Source: Nannobrachium achirus
Lineage: Eukaryota > Chordata > Actinopteri > Myctophiformes > Myctophidae
NCBI GenBank assembly: GCA_963921795.1
Contig: OY997641.1
Coordinates: 54,893,950-54,957,949, forward strand
Direction: 5' to 3'
Length of the DNA stretch: 64,000 nt
The notes beneath the pieces were generated by a model. It saw nothing but the letters and a program-made list of their open reading frames with translations, searched no databases and was not told the origin of the DNA. This document shows, piece by piece, positions 1 to 11,439 of this stretch; positions within the stretch are counted from its first letter, which is position 1, and every line of letters starts with the position of its first letter. The translations under genes and the position numbers were made by a program.

Positions 1-517
1 GCCGCACCATTTACGCCACTCGCGCAATATATACATCAAAATGTGCGGCTCGGCCGGGAATGGTGTTCTATTACCTTTCGTTCCGATCCGCCTTACCATG
101 CCGACGTAATCGGCAAAAAACGACGCTTAATTGTCCCCATTGACTTATAATGGGACAATGCAAGAAATCACTTTCAAGTATTCTTCTCTCGTAAACCATA
201 GGAGCTACAGTTTCAAACCTCGGAGAGGAGATTCATAATGATTTTAAGAATGAATAGAAAAATAATTACATCACTCGGCCTCATGGTGGCGCTATAACGG
301 CCCACTTTACGTTTTGCCCCGTAACTCTTGAACCGTAGATCGGAAAATTAAAATTCTTTTTTCCCTGGATTCCTTGGGTCAAGACGCATCTCCCCATATA
401 GGCCACGCCCATTTGCGCCAGGATAGATTTTCCGCCATCTTGAATTTTCTCCAAAACACACTTTTTGCTCCTTTTCCTACATATTTTCTTCAAATGTCAC
501 AAAAATCGGTACACATG

Positions 518-571
<54 letters not shown>

Positions 572-837
572 CTCCACTTCACACGGGTGTGATTTTTAAG
601 TATATTGCATAGCACTACTCCCTGTATAGACACTGGTCATTTGGGCCAGAATTTCCACAATATCTTCAAAACACAGTTTTGCCACTAGTCCTACGCATTT
701 TGTCCAAAACTCACATAAATCGGTCCAGATTATCTCAGGTATTAATTGTGATCAAGATGTATCAACTAGATTTGTCTGATGCAATTTCATGAACGGGGAT
801 CCACCTGAGGTCGTCGGTCAGTAACAGGTTAAAAAAA
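1..837. other. intergenic sequence, no gene seen
   Basis: I see no coding exon or RNA gene here. It is AT-rich with a (CA)n tract at 522-570. Parts such as the 'catggtggcgctat' stretch near 282 recur later in the window (about 40,080), so some of it is dispersed repeat. Confidence 0.6.
522..570. repeat. (CA)n microsatellite
   Basis: Uninterrupted AC dinucleotide repeat of about 49 bp. The short predicted proteins through it are artefacts of the repeat. Confidence 0.98.
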
Positions 838-1360
838 AATCTTTTCCAAACTCTCAGCCGTCACTCTCAGACTCTGAGACCCTCATCCACGCTTTTATCT
901 CCTCCCGCCTGGATTACTGTAACAGTGTCTTGTTCGGGCTCCCCAACAAAGCCCTGGACAGACTGCAGTTTATGCAGAACTGAGCTGCCAGAGAGTGCTC
1001 ACCCGTACCAAACCCTTGCAGCATATCACCCCCACCCTCAAACGCCTCCACTGGCTTCCGGTTAAGTGCATCTGCATCACCTTAAAACTGCCTATCTATT
1101 GCCCCTTCAGACCTCCTTGAGGATTCATCCCCAACCTGAGATCTTCTGACTTGGGGATAGAGCTTTCAGTGTGGCAGCCCCTGCCCTCTGGAACTCTCTC
1201 AACATGGCGACTCGCCAGATGCCAACATTGGACTCTTTAAGTCTGCACTGAAGAGACATTTTTTGTTCAGGCTTTTGGAAAATAGTGTTTATTTTTGGTA
1301 TTGTTAAGCGTCCTTGGGTTTTTGAAAGGCGCTATATATAAATTCAAGTCCTTATTGAGT
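838..1360 (+). mobile_element. 3' end of an L2/CR1-type LINE (non-LTR retrotransposon) remnant
   Basis: Translation of about 876-1070 gives the C-terminal reverse transcriptase signature of L2-like LINEs (LIHAFISSRLDYCNS, then FGLPNKALDRLQ, later LKRLHWLP). It contains an in-frame TGA and frame breaks, so it is dead. It ends near 1350 with the typical L2 tail 'aggcgctatatataaattc'. Family level is confident; the subfamily is not resolved. Confidence 0.8.
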
Positions 1361-1664
1361 GGTGCCTCCTGTAAGGAGCTAACCGCACCTACATCTGGCT
1401 TTGTCCGTTTGTCCTGAGAAAAGGGTCGCCAAGGGTCACATTGGCCAAGCTTTGTGGGACACTTAATGAAATTAACTCATTAATAGCACTGCTCACCCCA
1501 CACTGGGTGTGATTATTATTATTTAATTTTTTTTTTAACTTAATATTATTCGTATAGAATTTTCCCCATTTTAAAATACAGGCAGGACATACAGGGGTAC
1601 TGTACATAAAACAATACAAACCAAGGAACAAAACACAGCGTACAACAAAATACAGTAAGACATT

Positions 1665-1670
1665 TTTATT
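1665..1670 (-). terminator. candidate poly(A) signal of the eIF3a-like gene
   Basis: AATAAA on the minus strand, about 56 nt beyond the stop codon. A T10 run at 1527-1536 (A-rich on the minus strand) further downstream could be the decayed poly(A) tail of the inserted cDNA, but it is short. Confidence 0.45.
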
Positions 1671-1725
1671 ATTATTAACTGTCTGGACAACTGTAGGAGA
1701 CCGATTGCTCAGCAATCCATTGCAG

Positions 1726-4700
1726 CTAACTGGCAGTCTTACTGACGGTGATCTCACGGGCAGGGTCTTCACGGCGCGAGTGTCTCCAGCTGGCTGGCTG
1801 GTTGGTGTCGTCTGTGCCACCTCTCCTCCAGAAACTGCCCTCCTCTCTCTGCGGGCGATGCTCTCTGAAGCTTCCGCTGGGTCTGTCCTCTCCCTCGTCC
1901 TCACCACGGAAGCAGAGCTGGCCCCAACTGTCCTCTTTAGCCTTGTCTCTGTCACGCCAACCACCAGGTCTATCATCAACCCCGCTGTGTCTAAGGCCCC
2001 TGGAGATGTCTATGCCTCTACGGGGCATTTTGTCAAACCTGCGTCGGGAGCCTTGGTTATCACTGAAGGTGCGCCTGGGGTGCTCTTCCTCACCTCCACG
2101 CCACGAGACTCGCTCCTCTTCAAAGTCCCTCTTCAAAGTGCCTCGTCTTAAGGCCGGCTCTCTCTCTTCTTTGTCGTCCTTACGGCCCTCCTGTCTCCAT
2201 GTCTGACCCGTCACCCCTAAGGGAGCCCTCATCTCCTCTTCGCACAGGCGTTCACGGTCCTCAATCTCCTGCTGACGGGCACGCTGTATGCGCTCCTGCT
2301 CCTTCAACTTACGCTGTTTCTCTTCTTCCTTCCTTGCCTCCTCCTCGCGCCGCTCCTGCTCAATGCGCTCCCGTTCCACAAGCTCTTCCCTGAGTTGTTC
2401 CTTGCGGATACGCTCGGCCTCTTCCGATTTTTGCTGGTAGAAGGCATTCCTCCTGTCCTCTTTGCGTTGCCTCTTCTTTTCCTCCAGACGCTTCTTCCTC
2501 TCCTCCATCAAGCGTTCGTTGAATGCCTTCAGCTTTCCCTCATAAATTAAGCTGCGGGATGCTGTTATTTTGGACACAAAGTTTTCTTTTTCCTCCATCA
2601 TCCTGGACATGAGCTTCTTTTGCTCCAAGGCTTTCTCATGCTCCACTTTCATTTCGCGGATCCTCTCTTCCTTCTGAAGCTCCCACAGCTCCATGTCCTT
2701 GACGCGCTGCTCCTCATAAGTCTTTTTGATGAGGGGAATCTCCTCTATTCTTTTTGCTCGCTCAAAATAGTCAATCTTCTTCTCTTGGTTCTTTAGACGG
2801 TCTTGAAGTTTCTTCTTGTCCTTCTCCAACTGCTCCACCTGTTTGGTCATGATGAAGTTTGTGTCCAGCTCCTTAATGTCCTCAAAATCAATATCTTTGA
2901 GGGCTCTGGCTCCCAGTTCGGTCTTCTTTATCTGCTCCAGCTGCTCGCGCACCGTCTTTTTCTTTATCATGTCATGCTCCTGAGTAATGCGCTCCATCTC
3001 GCGTACCTTGGCCTCCTGGCGCAGGTACTCCTCCTCTGCCTTACGGACTTTCTGCATCTTGGCATCGTGTTGCTCCTGTTTCTCCTTCCCTCGCTGGATG
3101 GTCAGGCTATCCAGATGCTCCTTACGCTCCTCAATGGTCTGTCTGCGGGCCAGGATGCGCTGGTGCTCCTTGTGGCTGTTCTTCAGGTAGGCAGCGATGG
3201 CTTGCTGCCCCTGCAACTGGCACTCTTGCAGGATGGAGTCAGGCTTGATGATTTGGATGGCAATAGCCAGAGAAGAGTCGATGACCATCAGCTGGTTCCT
3301 CATCTGCTCTGAGGGCATGTTCTGCAAGAACGGACCAATTGGGGAGTCCTCTTTGGTTGAGTGGTTCAGGCACGAACCAAAACTCAAGGTACGAGAGGCA
3401 TGGTCAATTTTAACCTGCAAATCACAGTGTCGGGCAGCATCCACAATGGAGCGCTCCAGCTGGAAGGCATTCATGAATGGAACCATGGAGGCCAGATGGT
3501 TGAACTCAATGCTCTGATAGATCTGAGCAACCTGTTGCAAGAGCCGAATGACAGTGTTACTCTGCAGGTGAGGGACATACTGCTGGAGGTCAGTCTCCTT
3601 CTCTGCTTGGTCTCTAACCCAGTTTAACACCGTGGTCACTCTCCCACTCAGGTTAAGTGGGTGGAAGTCTACCTCCAGCCAGCTGTAAAGTTCCTTCACT
3701 TCCAGTACAACGTACTGCTGCATGTTTAAACTCAGCATGTCATTGATGAGGCTCTGGCGTGTTGGTGGGGACTGCAGGAACCCTAAAAGGTTGGCCAGTC
3801 TGTGGTGTTTCTCCGCAATAACGCCATCCATATCCAGGAAACGAGCAATGTCTGTGCGCTCAGGGGTTATGGGGATGGAAAGTGTGGCCAGAAGCACCCT
3901 GGTGGACATCCTCTGCATCTCCTCCTGGTTGAGGTTCTTGCCCATCTCCACAGAGAGATGGTAGAGTCGGTGGAGGGTGCAAGCATGGAAGAGATTATTC
4001 CCACACTTCCAGAACACAGTAGACAGCTTGTTGTAGTAGTTGGCCATCAGTTTGGGTTTGGGAGGCTTCTTGAAGAGGGAAAATAAGTTGTGGATGTCCT
4101 CAGCAGACTTGAAGGCTTCTTGCCAGAGCTCCATGCTTATGGCAGTGTCTAGCTTCACCAGTCGTGTCTCCAAGAGCATAGACTGGGTATCTAAGTTGTC
4201 CAGTTTGAGAGCATGGTGGCGCTGGATCAGACTCAGATGCGTGCGCAAGTTGTCACAGAGCTTTCGGAACTCATTCTTGCGGGTGTACTGAAGGCAGAAC
4301 TTGAAAGCCAGCAGGGCAATGTCATGGTAAAGGCGCTCCACCTTGCAGCTGTTGCCCAGCAAGTCCAGGCAATGGCGGTAGGCCTCCCATAGGAACTTCA
4401 CCCGGGGGGTGAGCAGAAGGTGGTCAGTACGATCATGAGTGTCCTCTCCACTCACAGCACTCAGGAGCACACTCTCTGGTGTCTGGATGTTATCCAGATC
4501 ATCTATATCCAGGACCATCTGCTGAGACTTTTCTTTGGCAGCCTCTGCCTTCGCCTCAGCCATCGCCAGGTAAGCCCTGATCACATCCTCAAGGGATTTG
4601 ACGTTCACCTGTTGGCAAATGGTCTTGTACTGGTAGAGCCCCTCTTTGGCCAGGTGGCTTTGCCACAGATCCACACAGAGCTCCAGGTACTTCAGCATAA

Positions 4701-4851
4701 TGCGCTCGTGGTCCTTCTTCCATGTTGTCCTATGCTTCTTGCTCTTTATAACAGTGTAAAGAACATCCAAAGCGTGCCTCTTCCTGCCCACCTCCAGGTA
4801 CTCGTTTGCTCGTTTGAGAGCATTCTCTAGATCTCGAAAATCTGTCGGCAT
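1726..4851 (-). CDS. eIF3a-like protein, intronless (probable eif3a retrogene)
   Basis: One uninterrupted 1041-codon frame encodes a protein very like vertebrate eIF3a, the PCI/scaffold subunit of translation initiation factor eIF3. The N-terminus ([14 protein letters not shown]), the block [18 protein letters not shown] around residue 115, the PCI region (about 315-500) and the highly charged coiled coil (about 570-900) are all family features. Vertebrate eIF3a is about 1380 aa. This copy lacks most of the C-terminal DDRxPRRG decapeptide repeats, keeping a short stub ([19 protein letters not shown]) and a shortened RS/RD tail. eif3a is a many-intron gene, so absence of introns implies retroposition. 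More than a thousand open codons suggest selection or recent origin. The start matches the family N-terminus and lies about 38 nt from a TATA box. Antisense frames over this region are shadows. Whether it works in eIF3 or competes with the parent gene is unknown. Confidence 0.9.
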   Translation of the reverse strand: MPTDFRDLENALKRANEYLEVGRKRHALDVLYTVIKSKKHRTTWKKDHERIMLKYLELCVDLWQSHLAKEGLYQYKTICQQVNVKSLEDVIRAYLAMAEAKAEAAKEKSQQMVLDIDDLDNIQTPESVLLSAVSGEDTHDRTDHLLLTPRVKFLWEAYRHCLDLLGNSCKVERLYHDIALLAFKFCLQYTRKNEFRKLCDNLRTHLSLIQRHHALKLDNLDTQSMLLETRLVKLDTAISMELWQEAFKSAEDIHNLFSLFKKPPKPKLMANYYNKLSTVFWKCGNNLFHACTLHRLYHLSVEMGKNLNQEEMQRMSTRVLLATLSIPITPERTDIARFLDMDGVIAEKHHRLANLLGFLQSPPTRQSLINDMLSLNMQQYVVLEVKELYSWLEVDFHPLNLSGRVTTVLNWVRDQAEKETDLQQYVPHLQSNTVIRLLQQVAQIYQSIEFNHLASMVPFMNAFQLERSIVDAARHCDLQVKIDHASRTLSFGSCLNHSTKEDSPIGPFLQNMPSEQMRNQLMVIDSSLAIAIQIIKPDSILQECQLQGQQAIAAYLKNSHKEHQRILARRQTIEERKEHLDSLTIQRGKEKQEQHDAKMQKVRKAEEEYLRQEAKVREMERITQEHDMIKKKTVREQLEQIKKTELGARALKDIDFEDIKELDTNFIMTKQVEQLEKDKKKLQDRLKNQEKKIDYFERAKRIEEIPLIKKTYEEQRVKDMELWELQKEERIREMKVEHEKALEQKKLMSRMMEEKENFVSKITASRSLIYEGKLKAFNERLMEERKKRLEEKKRQRKEDRRNAFYQQKSEEAERIRKEQLREELVERERIEQERREEEARKEEEKQRKLKEQERIQRARQQEIEDRERLCEEEMRAPLGVTGQTWRQEGRKDDKEEREPALRRGTLKRDFEEERVSWRGGEEEHPRRTFSDNQGSRRRFDKMPRRGIDISRGLRHSGVDDRPGGWRDRDKAKEDSWGQLCFRGEDEGEDRPSGSFREHRPQREEGSFWRRGGTDDTNQPASWRHSRREDPAREITVSKTAS

Positions 4852-5150
4852 TCTGCTTTCTTGTGTAGATGCGGCGTTTCAGGGCTCCTTTATATGGTTC
4901 CCACCGTGGGTCACACGTGATGATGTCACAGTGACATCACGCTTCATAACACTTATTTCTCCCATATTAGGAAAAAAAGTACACAAAACATAGCGTTGCC
5001 ATGGTAACAATGCCCAACTGACATCATGTAAATAGGTAATGAATGCCCCACCCTTTAATGCAAACCCCATTATACATAGGACCTATTTTGACCATCTGTT
5101 TGCCTGTGTCCCTTTTATGCCCATATTAAGTGCTTTCACCGACGTCACGA
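4852..5150 (-). promoter_or_regulatory. candidate promoter of the eIF3a-like retrogene
   Basis: On the minus strand a TATAAA (4889-4894) lies about 38 nt before the ATG, implying a leader of roughly 10 nt. Upstream are an E-box CACGTG (4914-4919), two CRE-like octamers in inverted orientation, TGATGTCA (4921-4928) and TGACATCA (4932-4939), a perfect palindromic RFX X-box (4995-5008), another TGACATCA (5019-5026) and a GACGTCA core (5141-5147). The combination resembles promoters used by CREM/RFX-driven germ-cell genes; that is inference. Confidence 0.6.
4995..5008. promoter_or_regulatory. X-box (RFX-factor site)
   Basis: GTTGCCATGGTAAC is a perfect inverted repeat matching the RFX consensus (GTNRCC, 0-3 nt, RGYAAC). 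It lies 144 bp upstream of the eIF3a-like ATG. Confidence 0.7.
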
Positions 5151-5269
5151 AATGGGCGTTACCGCGAGCCGCAGCAGTACTCTCTTTTGTAAACAAACCA
5201 ACGTGGGATTAATACTAGCATTGGAATGCGGCGATAACGTTTAATTTACGACTTTGAGACAATGCCATT

Positions 5270-5596
5270 ATGTCAAACCCACGGGAAAGCTCCAAAAATT
5301 GTGTGGAAGATGCTACCAGCTACAAAGAAGGACTTGGTCCGCAGGAAAGGGCGGCACGCTATTTAGAGAAATTAAGCTTTATATGTGGCAAAGATCCATA
5401 TGAGCTGGCCCCATTGTCTTGGATCAATGATGACCCAAATATTCTACCTTCTATCAAATATCCAGACATTGTTAACTACCTTATTTTTTCGCCAAGCCCA
5501 TACTGTACTGTAGCCCACAGGGACAGGCTATACGATTGTGACAGGCCCTGTTTGAAAAGGACACGTGTCATGATATGGTTGCAAAAAGGCATTTAA
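5270..5596 (+). pseudogene. truncated first exon of a multicopy fish YqaJ-exonuclease-type gene
   Basis: The frame opens with MSNPRESSKN and contains DPYELAPLSWINDD followed by YPDIVNYLIFSPSPY. To my knowledge this order (PY, W, then YPDIVNYL and SPSPYT) is the N-terminal signature of a large, repeated fish protein family that carries a YqaJ-like nuclease domain further on. After SPSPY the expected continuation is lost and the frame ends in unrelated residues. No later exon was recognised in the window. It is probably a transposon-associated or retroposed fragment. Assignment rests on memory of the family. Confidence 0.4.
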
Positions 5597-5598
5597 TT
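5593..5598 (-). terminator. ftcd: candidate poly(A) signal of ftcd
   Basis: ATTAAA on the minus strand about 125 nt past the ftcd stop codon. No AATAAA is closer. A longer 3' UTR is possible. Confidence 0.4.
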
Positions 5599-5723
5599 TC
5601 GACTTTGAAGACAACCATTCACAAAATGCATTTTACAGTATTATTGACCAGTTTATGACTATGTTTATGACTGTGTAATGTTTGTGTCCAAGTCTTTGAA
5701 TGATAACTTTTCAACACGTCATT

Positions 5724-5807
5724 CTAGTTCCTCTTGTCGGCAGACTCCAGGACAGCAGCAGCACAGTCCTTGGCCTCCTGGAGCAGCGCCCATATGCGCT
5801 CCTGTGT
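5724..5807 (-). CDS. ftcd: ftcd coding exon 14 (terminal)
   Basis: Residues 514-540 ([19 protein letters not shown] ...) and stop TAG at 5724-5726. It matches the human C-terminal SSLLQEAKTQAALVL. Confidence 0.93.
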   Translation of the reverse strand, partial: TQERIWALLQEAKDCAAAVLESADKRN

Positions 5808-7556
5808 CTGCAGAACATAGAACAGTACAGGAGGTTGTTGAGTTCAGGGGTGTCGCACCAAATTCTGGGCCCTGGGTACTTTAACCTTTGAAAAATAGCA
5901 GATATACAAGCTCACAGCATGGCGCCGAGTGCCGCGCTGCGAGCTTGTAGATCTGCTATTTTTGAAAAATGTGAACATTTGTGCAAGTTTTTGAATATTT
6001 CATAGGTTTTTGAAAAACCTGTGTTTCTATGTCATGTCAGTAGGTGCTCAAACTTTTTCATGTGAAGGACCCCCGTAGCAGATCTACAAGCTTGCAGTGC
6101 GGCACTCAGTGCCACGCTGTGAGCTTGTATATCTGCTACTCAGTCCCACTCCCCCCCCCCCCCCCCCCCCTTATGACGCCCCTGATTGGATTTAAGTGGT
6201 TATTCATTCATATGATACCCTGTGTTTATAGAACACTAGAAGCTCTAGACTAGAGTCCCATTTTGATGCCATGCAATCAATACCTTGGTACTTTTACTCA
6301 AGTACATTTTGAATTCCGGTCTCTTACTTGTAGCAGATTGTTTCTACATTTTAAGTATTGATACTTTTACCTAAGTAAAACATTTGAGTACTTTATTCCA
6401 CCACTGCCCACCATGCATGACGTTTTAACAACTACAGTAGCTCCAGTATGTGAGCAATTCAGTGGTGTAAAGTAACTAAGTACATTTACTTAAGTACTGT
6501 ACTTAAGTACAATTTTGAGGTATACAGTACTATACAATACTTGAGTATTTCCAATTTTCTTATACTCCACTACATCTCGGATCCAAATATTGTACTTTTA
6601 CTCCACTGCAATTATTTGAAAACTTTAGTTATTAGTTACTTTGTAGATTTTGATCATTATTACAAAACATACATTAACCACTCATTGAGAGCTTGTAGAT
6701 CTGCTATTTTCAAAAAGATTGTACATTTGAAAACTTGAAATGGGACGTTCTGCATAATGAGTACTTTTACTTTTGGTACTTTTATCACATTTTGATATCA
6801 ATACTTTTGTACTTTTACTCAGGACAGGTACATTTTGATTTCCGGACTTTTACTTGTAACTGAGTATTTCTGTGTTGCAGCATTGATACTTTTACTTAAA
6901 GGAGTAGTTCACCCCCGAAATGACTTTTTTTTTTCTATTGATTACTCATGCCATGGAGACTTGAGTTCAATAATATTTTTTGTTTTTTGTCACATTCCAT
7001 CCACTGCCATTCATTTGTGTACCCAACCTGGGCCATGCATCCAGGTCCCCATCCGGAATCAATGGGGGTAAACTTACTATAATCACATTTTTGTCTTAGG
7101 AATCTGATATGGGTGAACTACTCCTTTAAGTAAAACAAAAGTGAGAAAAAAAAGTGAGAACATTTTTCCACCACTGGCTATAGCTACTTACAGCAGTTTT
7201 GAAGTGTTGGTCTGTGATGTCCTTCAGGTTGATCATAACGTTGTAATACGCTCCAAACACTGCGGTCTCCAACGCTTTAGCTGCGACCTTCATGTACGAC
7301 ACACACAACTTTACATTACACACAATACACACTATACAGTACATGCAATACACACATGTGCAATACACAAAACACACTCTCTCCCCCCCTCTCTCTCTCT
7401 CTCTCTACCTGTGCGTCAGACATGCAGGCAGCATTTCCATAGAGAACCATTTCCTTGAGAGACGGCCAGAGGACATTGACCGACTCAGCCAGAGACAGAG
7501 GCACTCCCACTGCCTGCTTTAAACCATCCTGCATGGCAGCATCTCTCCTGATGACG

Positions 7557-7628
<72 letters not shown>

Positions 7629-9731
7629 ATACACAACAATAATAGTCCACTAAAATCTTACGATATTTAGTCGACTAAAACTAGACTAAAACTGAAACCT
7701 TTCAGACGGCTGAAATATGACTAAAACCCAATGGAAGTTTATTCAAAAGACTATGACTAAAACTAAATGAAACGTTGCTGTCAAATTCAACACTGGCACT
7801 GGTTCATTGTTTGACTCTACAACTGCTCTATAAACTGACTGTACAGGAATAAAAAATAAAAAAAACTCAAAATACACACCAACAAACAAACGCGAAAGCG
7901 TTTCGGCTAAGAGCCTTTGTCAGAGCGCTGATGAAAGAAAGTGGAAATGTGACTACTTTAATGTACTCCATTGATTTGAAATTATTTGGGATTGTGCTAC
8001 GTTTTGGGGATTTTCCTGTGTTTGACATGGATATAGCCTATAGGATTTTGGGTTTAGCACTCAACTGAGAAATAAACCCATTGTTGATGTTGCAAGCTCC
8101 TTTTACAGGTTTGTGAACGCAAACACATTAACTACACAACACTGGTGATTTTAACAGCAAAGAAAAAACACACAGACACATGCAATATCATGATATAATA
8201 TCACGCACACGCGCGCACACACACCATGGAAGACACCACTCACATCAAATGTCAGTTGCTTTACCTTTTGATTTCATCTGCGGTGGTTTTGGGCATTTTA
8301 AGTGCAGCCTGAAACATAAACATTATCTACTGTTATTGATTTATTTTAATAAATCATTAAATATTCCTGATGCTTTAACACATTATAATTGGTCGATTGT
8401 AAAGTAGCTGTTCTAGGATCTAATCCTTGTACTCCTCACTAATGGTCAATTACAGAAGTAACTACATATATTCACGTAGGCCTACTGTACTTATGTACAA
8501 TTTTGAGGTATCTTTTACCTTTTCTGAAGTATTTCCAATTTTCTGTACTTACTTCTACTCCACTAGATCTCAGAGGCAAATATTGTACTTTTAATCAACT
8601 ACAATTACTTGAAAAACTAATTTGTAGATTTTGATTACTATTACAAACCCACTTCAGACCTACATTAGCAAATTGAAAATAGTCAGTCTACAAGCTTGTA
8701 GATCGATCTGCTTCAGCTTTTATTATTTTCAAAAGATTTGTATACATTTTAGACATTTGAAAACGGAAATAGGACATGTTTCCTGTGACGCATTGTGAGC
8801 TTGTAGATCAGCTATTCTCAAGTGGCCGAAATATATATAATACATTTCGGCCACTTGAGAATAGCTGATCTACAAGTTTTATGTATCAATAGGGTTGAAG
8901 TGGTTAATGTATGTTTTGTAATAATAATCAAAATCTACAAATAGCTAGTAACTGAAGTTTTCAAATGATTGTAGATTGTCGATACAATATTTACCACTGA
9001 GATGGAGTGGAGTAGAAGTTAAAGTACTGAAAATTGGAAATACTCCAGTAAAGTAAAAACAAATGTAACAAGGGTAGGCAAAATAAGCCATGGGCTTCAG
9101 CCTAACCCCTTTTGGTCAAAATTAAATGAATCTAAATGAAATGAAATGATATTGTAAATGAAAATGAAAATGACCAAATAAAACTATTACTACTACTACT
9201 ACTACTAATGTGCAACATTGTTCTCTCACTCAACAGTAAACAAACCAACAAAACGTGTAAATGTATAGAGGGTATCTGCACATTTATAAAGTGACAATTT
9301 AATCTAATGACATTAGAGACAGGAATTGTGAAAATAGCCGATCTACATGCTCCCAACGTTGTGAGCATGTAGATCTGCTATTTTCACAATAGAACCGTGT
9401 TATACAAAGTGTAATCCCTCAACTCTTAGTGCTCGTCAGGGTGGGGTGGGGTCCCCAGTTTAAATATGATTATTTTGGGGGTCGTGGCCTGAAAAGGTTG
9501 AGAACAACTGCCTTACACCGCTGGTCTCTCACCATATAGCTGTTAAAGGCATTAGAATCAGTATCTATCAGGTCCAGGAATGTCTTCATGTTCTGGTGAA
9601 ATGGAGGAATGAGTCTCCTCATCACAGCGTCCAGGTTCTCAAATTGCCTCTTGCCATAAGTCATCTGACCCACCATGGAGCCTAGAGCTGCTCCCTGAAC
9701 ACGCACGGTTGCGCGCGCGCGCACACACACA

Positions 9732-9830
<99 letters not shown>

Positions 9831-11387
9831 GTATAACGTCACTGTCGGGCAGAAACCTCATATCTCCAAGTTTCAAATGTGTACATTTCTTCGCAAAGCA
9901 AAGCCCTGCTTCATCATACAAGGCCGTCGCACAAAGGTAGTGAAAACAGCCGTTCTACAAGCACACAACGCCTCGCGGTGCGAGGCGTTGTGTGCTTGTA
10001 GATCGGCTGTTTTCACTAGTTTAAATCATTTCTAAAATGATAAATACAAAACAAACGGTTTTGGACATACAGAGCTGTATTTTGATTGTGTTAAGTACCA
10101 GCTCTTATGCCTTCGCATAAAGGCCTGTCCATACTGTCTCCGACCACCAAACTTTTCATCTGAGAGTTACGACTTTCCGACGTGCAGCTTTCCGAACTCT
10201 AGGGTGCCCTACACACTACAGGCGGTTGCCGTCGGGGCTGCCGCTAGGATCAGCGGTGGCCGCACCGCGGTGAGACACAAACACACTCGTTCAGTGATTA
10301 AACGCTGCGCGGTATTTCACAAAGATGAACACAATCCATCTCTCACCGCCCGCGTACGCATGCACAAACGAGCACGCTCGCGGGGGATTTCACGGGGCCG
10401 CGCCCGCTCTCCTCGCCGCCCCAAAACTCCGCTGCGCGGCTGAAAAAGCCGCCCGCCTCCCATTGAAAATGAATTGCTAGGAGGCGGTGACCGCGGCTAG
10501 TGTGTAACCCCCTTAATTCGGGGTAATGCTTTTCAGAAGATGCGAGTGACGTCATTTTGTAGTTGAACCGGACCTTTCCGACAAAAAGTTTGGTGGTCGG
10601 AGACAGTATGGTGGACAGGCCTTAAAGTTTAGGCATTAGAGCTGGTACTTAAGACAATCAAAATAGAGCCCACAAGGTTTCCACCCGACAACGACGATAA
10701 TATGAGCACATTTCTTCTGACTGCATGTCGTAGGCGTCGCTTTCAGGCAGAAACCTCGCGTCTCCATATTTCAACTTTTCATGATAGTGGCGACATGTTA
10801 ACTACTGTGTAAATATGTGCAGACTGACACACACACAGACAGATAGACAGGCAGAGTGTCAGATCTACAGACGGTATGTGTTACCATGGCAGCGATAGCG
10901 GCAGACACAGAGCCCCCGCCGGGGGCCGCCGTCCTCGCCCCGACACTGCGGACAAACTGTGACACCGACTGACCGACCAGCCGGCTGTCCGCCTGTCCCG
11001 CTGCCACCATGTACCTTAAGAGTAAGACAAACACGCAAGACAACCATGTACCGGTACCTTCAAACGAGCATGCAACTTTAAACACACTATACTTCAAAGT
11101 GTTCAGGCCAAGGACCCCTTAGTTGAGAGAGAGATGGAGCAGGGACCCCCACAACCTTTTGCTGGTATGGAAAATCAAAACCCTGTTTGATGTCATTGTC
11201 ATATGATTCACAAGCCCATTTGACCACTGATGACCAGATGATTAGAACACTTTCATTCACCACAGAAACAGAACAGAAGCCTAGCCTTTTATATTGTCAG
11301 AGGTTTGTATACAACTGAACTCACTCTATGATTCTCTCTTTGGGGTTGAATGGACCGAGAGAGTCGAGACCAAGTTTACTAATGACC

Positions 11388-11439
<52 letters not shown>

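Noticed and set aside
1389..4830. Several open frames on the plus strand and in other minus frames over the eIF3a-like gene
   Set aside because: They are shadows of the long charged coding sequence; none resembles a known protein or has its own context.
9470..9921. ORFs rich in VCVCVC or HTHTHT
   Set aside because: They are translations of (CA)n/(GT)n repeats. The same applies at 12,835, 14,409, 19,674, 38,386, 47,118, 49,416 and 60,045.
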